From: Gammaproteobacteria bacterium
GTDB taxonomy: Bacteria; Pseudomonadota; Gammaproteobacteria; HTCC5015
Direction: 5' to 3'
Assembly: GCA_013817245.1 (NCBI GenBank)
Contig: JACDDA010000006.1
Location: 1-64,000, forward strand
Length of the DNA: 64,000 nt
The notes below the pieces were generated by a model that saw only the letters and a list, made by a program, of their open reading frames with translations, made no database searches and had not been told where the DNA came from. The translations under genes and the position numbers were made by a program. Position 1 is the stretch's first letter, and every line of letters begins with the position of its first letter. Positions 60,607 through 64,000 of this stretch are shown piece after piece.

Positions 60607-60676
60607 TATTGCGATAACAGCGTTGTGATAACAGAACAGCGCTGTCATCCATCACCACAGCGCTATTCGAGATTAT

Positions 60677-61588
60677 TTATTTAAAGCCCCAACCCGTCCA
60701 ACCACCCAAGGTCATCAAGGCAATACCCACCAACCATACAACTAAGGTGCGTAATACTAAGCCACGTGCAGCACGCACCCAGTACAAAGTTTCTTCATCG
60801 GTGGTTTCATCATCTAACACAATGTCTTCAACTTCATGTTGCATAGCAGCAGCGCCAGTTTTGGCTAACAAGCGCTCATTTTGTTGATGCCAATCTTGAT
60901 CACCGACACGCGCACGCCGCCAGCCATCAACAGCATCTTCAAAACTACCGGCCAAGAAAAAGCCCATGGCCGTGATGCGCGCAGGAATCCAACCCAATAA
61001 GCCAAAAATCTTTTGCGCCGCTGCTTGTAAATTACTTTGTTCACGACGCGCTTCATGCATGATGGCCGCGCTCACGCGGAACAACAAAGCACCGGCTGGC
61101 CCTAATACCAAATACCAAAACAACACGCCAAAAATGCGCGTGTTGCATTCTCTAAATACGGCTAATGCAATCGCACGATCTTGTTCCAACAAAGAATCAG
61201 GCACACTTTTGCCTAATAATATTTCGCCCACGCTGCGCGTACGATTAACATCAACACGTTCACGCGCATATAAATAGTCATCGACTAATTCATTAAAAAT
61301 TTCCGGCCCTAAACAGTAGGTCACCACGACCACGCCCAACACTAAGGCAAACAAACCATACGCTAATAAACCAAACCACGCCCACAGCGTAATTTGGATC
61401 ACCAACATAGTAATAAATATAGGCAATAAGAGTGCGAGCACGGCGCCAATACCATTGCGTTTTTTACGGGGAATAAAACTGAACACAAAACGACGATACC
61501 CACCCAGCCAAGCTAAGCGACGTAAATGTTGGTAATGCCCTAAACCTCGCTCCAACAGGAGGCTAAGCACGATCACGATCAGATTCAT
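60677..61588 (-). CDS. ampE: AmpE-family regulatory membrane protein
   Basis: 303 residues, four or more transmembrane helices. The start MNLIVIVLSLLLERGLGHYQHLRR and the central YARERVDVNRTRSVGEILLGKSVPDSLLEQDR match AmpE; the C-terminus is hydrophobic (LRTLVVWLVGIALMTLGGW). In enterobacteria AmpE is co-expressed with AmpD and was linked to sensing of cell-wall damage and beta-lactamase induction. It follows ampD, 65 bp away, on the same strand. No ampC or ampR in the window. Confidence 0.9.
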   Translation of the reverse strand: MNLIVIVLSLLLERGLGHYQHLRRLAWLGGYRRFVFSFIPRKKRNGIGAVLALLLPIFITMLVIQITLWAWFGLLAYGLFALVLGVVVVTYCLGPEIFNELVDDYLYARERVDVNRTRSVGEILLGKSVPDSLLEQDRAIALAVFRECNTRIFGVLFWYLVLGPAGALLFRVSAAIMHEARREQSNLQAAAQKIFGLLGWIPARITAMGFFLAGSFEDAVDGWRRARVGDQDWHQQNERLLAKTGAAAMQHEVEDIVLDDETTDEETLYWVRAARGLVLRTLVVWLVGIALMTLGGWTGWGFK

Positions 61589-61653
61589 GATAAGTCCTAA
61601 AAAAACGCTAAGACAACCGGCACGAAGACCGGGATTTGCAATAGGGCGCTACC

Positions 61654-62238
61654 TTAAACAGCTTGGCGACGGCCTGCAAGTCCTAGCTGAAATCTGGTCC
61701 AATCAAAGGCCTCACCCGGATCGGTTTTGCGACCCGGCGCAATATCTGAATGGCCGGTAATGCCGGTAAAACTTAAACTGGGATAGCGTTTTATCAAGCT
61801 GTCGACGACAGCGACGAGTTGCGTATATTGAACGTCTTCATACGGCAGCGTATCGGTACCTTCCAACTCAATGCCGATCGAAAAATCATTGCAGCGCTCA
61901 CGACCTTGATAATTCGACTTGCCGGCATGCCAAGCACGCCGATCAAACGCCACGTATTGGACGATTTCGCCGCTACGCCGAATCAATAAATGCGACGACA
62001 CTTCTAAACCCCGCAGCTCGGCAAAACTCGGATGCGCGTTAAAATCCAATTGATTGGTAAATAATTGATCAATATAAGGACTACCAAATACCCCTGCCGG
62101 CAGGCTGATGTTGTGTAAAACAATCAAATCCATCTCACACGCCAAGCCCGTGTGCGGCCGCGGCCGCAGATCGGCATTCGGCGATTCGACTCGCCGTGCA
62201 CCTTGCAACCAATGATCATCTGTTATGGAAAACATCAA
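61654..62238 (-). CDS. ampD: 1,6-anhydro-N-acetylmuramyl-L-alanine amidase
   Basis: 194 residues. Zinc amidase of the amidase_2 type: His in LIVLHNISLP, the WHAGKSNYQGRERCNDFSIGIELEG segment, and GHSDIAPGRKTDPGEAFDW carrying the second His, the catalytic Lys and the Asp ligand. It removes the peptide from recycled anhydro-muropeptides in the cytoplasm. ATG 62238 or 62235. Divergent from rep; ampE is downstream. Confidence 0.95.
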   Translation of the reverse strand: MMFSITDDHWLQGARRVESPNADLRPRPHTGLACEMDLIVLHNISLPAGVFGSPYIDQLFTNQLDFNAHPSFAELRGLEVSSHLLIRRSGEIVQYVAFDRRAWHAGKSNYQGRERCNDFSIGIELEGTDTLPYEDVQYTQLVAVVDSLIKRYPSLSFTGITGHSDIAPGRKTDPGEAFDWTRFQLGLAGRRQAV

Positions 62239-62319
62239 GCCCTATCTCCACCTGTCATTTTAAGTCACTCTAAAAATCAAGCGTGTGATTTTCACCACCA
62301 TCAGTACAATGCCCACGCG

Positions 62320-64000
62320 ATGAGCAGCCTCAATCCCCAACAACACGCCGCAGTACAAACCACCGACCAGCATTTATTGGTGCTTGCGGGTGCGGGCAGC
62401 GGTAAAACCCGCGTCATCACCGAAAAAATCGCCCACCTTATTAATGATAGGCAGATTGATCCGGCGCGCATTGTCGCTGTGACCTTCACCAACAAAGCCG
62501 CGCATGAAATGCGCCAGCGAATTAGTAAACGTCTTAGCGGTAAAACGCCCAAAGGCCTCAGCATTTCGACGTTCCATACCTTGGGTCTGACTATTCTACA
62601 ACGCGAATACAAACCTGCGGGTTATAAAGCGCGCTTCAGTATTTTTGACGCGACCGACGCACAAACCATTTTGCAAGAACTCATCAAAGAAAGTCACGAA
62701 GGTTATATCGGCGATGCACAAAATGCCTGCTGGGCGATTTCACGTTTAAAAAATGATCTGATTTTTCCCGAAGCCGCACTGGTCGACGCCGCCGATGCAC
62801 AAGCCATGTCGCTGGCAAAACTCTATGCCCGTTATCAACGTCAATTAGTCGCGTATAACGCGGTGGATTTTGATGACTTATTATTGCAACCGGTGCGCGT
62901 GTTGCGCGAACAAGGCGAAGTATTGGATCGCTGGCAAGGCAGCATTCGGCATTTATTAGTTGATGAATACCAAGATACCAACGCCGTGCAATACGCATTA
63001 GTGCAATTACTGATCGGCCCCTACGCAAAACTCACCGCCGTCGGTGATGACGATCAATCCATCTACGCATGGCGTGGTGCGCGCCCGGAAAATCTCCAAC
63101 GTTTAACGGAAGATTATCCCGATTTAAAAATTATCAAACTCGAACAAAACTATCGTTCGATGGGACGCATTTTAAAATGCGCCAATCACGTCATCGCCAA
63201 CAATCCACACACCTTTGAGAAAAAACTCTGGAGTGAATTAGGTTACGGTGATCCCATTCGCGTGTTACCCAACGCCACAGCAGATGAAGAAGCCGAACGT
63301 GTCATCAGCGAAATTTTGCATTTAAAATTTCAAACACGCTGCCGCAATCGCGACATCGCCATTTTGTATCGCGGCAATCATCAATCACGGCCGTTTGAAG
63401 CTTGCTTACGCTTGCATGATTTACCTTACAAAGTCAGCGGCGGCACGGCCTTTTTTGAACGCGCAGAAATCAAAGACATCATCGCGTATTTGCGCATCAT
63501 TACTAACCCCGATGACGATGCTGCATTTTTGCGCGTCATCAACACACCGCGTCGCGAAATCGGCGCGGGTACTTTAGAAAAACTCGGCCATTTTTCTCGT
63601 GAGTTACACAGCTCACTCGGCGTTGCGGCAGAACACAACGGTGCGCGTCATGTATTAGGCAGCGCCGCGTATGGGCGCCTGGCGGGCTTCACCGATAGCA
63701 TTCGTGAATTTCGTTTAGCCACTGAACACCAAGATGCGCATAAATTAATTTGTCGACTAGTGGAAGACATTGAATACAGCGATTGGTTATTGAGCGTATC
63801 GAAAGACAAACCCACCGCCGAAGCGCGCATGAAAAACGTGCAAGACTTATTAGACTGGATCCACAATCTTTGCAAACGCGCAGACGAACCTTTAACACTA
63901 GAAGCCTTGGTGAATAAATTATCGTTGATGGACATCATCGAACGTAACGAACAAACCCAAGATGAAGATTCCGTACAACTCATGACGCTGCATGCGGCTA
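62320..64000 (+). CDS. rep: ATP-dependent DNA helicase Rep (5' part, runs off the window)
   Basis: 560 codons from the ATG at 62320 to the right edge, about 83% of a 670-residue Rep. SF1A helicase motifs: Walker A LVLAGAGSGKTRVITEKIAHL, Ia VTFTNKAAHEMRQRIS, II LLVDEYQDTNAVQ, III VGDDDQSIYAWRGARPENL, IV IIKLEQNYRSMGRIL and V-region YRGNHQSRPFE. The match to E. coli Rep (not UvrD) is clear, for example GLSISTFHTLGLTIL and FAR-like VKF regions, and RVINTPRREIGAGTLEKLG. It helps replication forks pass protein blocks. No strong ribosome site before the chosen ATG. Confidence 0.95.
   Translation, partial: MSSLNPQQHAAVQTTDQHLLVLAGAGSGKTRVITEKIAHLINDRQIDPARIVAVTFTNKAAHEMRQRISKRLSGKTPKGLSISTFHTLGLTILQREYKPAGYKARFSIFDATDAQTILQELIKESHEGYIGDAQNACWAISRLKNDLIFPEAALVDAADAQAMSLAKLYARYQRQLVAYNAVDFDDLLLQPVRVLREQGEVLDRWQGSIRHLLVDEYQDTNAVQYALVQLLIGPYAKLTAVGDDDQSIYAWRGARPENLQRLTEDYPDLKIIKLEQNYRSMGRILKCANHVIANNPHTFEKKLWSELGYGDPIRVLPNATADEEAERVISEILHLKFQTRCRNRDIAILYRGNHQSRPFEACLRLHDLPYKVSGGTAFFERAEIKDIIAYLRIITNPDDDAAFLRVINTPRREIGAGTLEKLGHFSRELHSSLGVAAEHNGARHVLGSAAYGRLAGFTDSIREFRLATEHQDAHKLICRLVEDIEYSDWLLSVSKDKPTAEARMKNVQDLLDWIHNLCKRADEPLTLEALVNKLSLMDIIERNEQTQDEDSVQLMTLHAA

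Noticed and set aside
60607-60676. GATAACAG-type short repeats after queH
   Set aside because: Two or three copies of a short AT-rich motif (GCGATAACAGCG, TGTGATAACAGAACAGCG) can arise by chance and no conserved structure is seen.

Overview
The window reads as a continuous piece of a gammaproteobacterial chromosome of moderate GC content. Support comes from gene content that is typical of that class: guaBA divergent from xseA, dksA-gluQ, rlmM, trhO, sbcB, tamAB, prkA-yeaH-spoVR, yadGH, a complete nqrABCDEF-apbE-nqrM locus, queH, ampDE and rep. I cannot name a genus from the sequence alone. No rRNA, tRNA, CRISPR array, complete insertion sequence or prophage was seen.

Layout: 1-1916 holds an AT-rich O-acyltransferase gene that runs off the left edge. 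2.0-5.2 kb is the guaB-guaA purine operon, transcribed leftwards from a promoter shared with the divergent xseA. 6.7-14.4 kb is a rightward run: dksA (with a long Lys/Ala-rich tail), gluQ, a DUF4136 lipoprotein, rlmM, acs, yheT, a small membrane protein and a rhomboid protease. 14.4-19.6 kb has a small flagellin-like orphan, trhO, sbcB, and an overlapping two-gene signalling pair whose sensor kinase has an ethylene-receptor-type membrane domain. 19.1-22.6 kb carries a RimK-type S6 modification group (retropepsin-like protease, rimK, AstE-like deacylase) interrupted by a gene remnant and an unknown acidic protein. 22.6-31.4 kb is leftward: tamA-tamB, terC-like, DUF502-sad, and a YiaD-like OmpA lipoprotein.

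31.8-36.6 kb is the prkA-yeaH-spoVR stress/starvation operon, followed by a roughly 650 bp non-coding hairpin array (about 36.64-37.30 kb) made of nested palindromes with recurring GGGA/GGA (or TCCC/TCC) loops. 37.3-41.1 kb is leftward: corA, an adenosine-kinase-like PfkB gene and the yadGH ABC exporter. 41.4-48.5 kb is a moxR-DUF58-DUF4381-batA-batB(TPR)-batD operon. 49.5-58.1 kb is the Na+-translocating NADH:quinone reductase operon with its flavin-insertion (apbE) and iron-delivery (nqrM) helpers, then a CBS-domain protein and tatD. The right end has a foreign-looking secreted protein, an inositol-monophosphatase-family gene, queH, ampE, ampD and the start of rep.

Most of the window is housekeeping: nucleotide synthesis, envelope assembly, respiration, translation quality and DNA repair. 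The two places I would look at first are the ethylene-receptor-like kinase/response-regulator pair (17.29-18.93 kb) and the hairpin array (36.64-37.30 kb).
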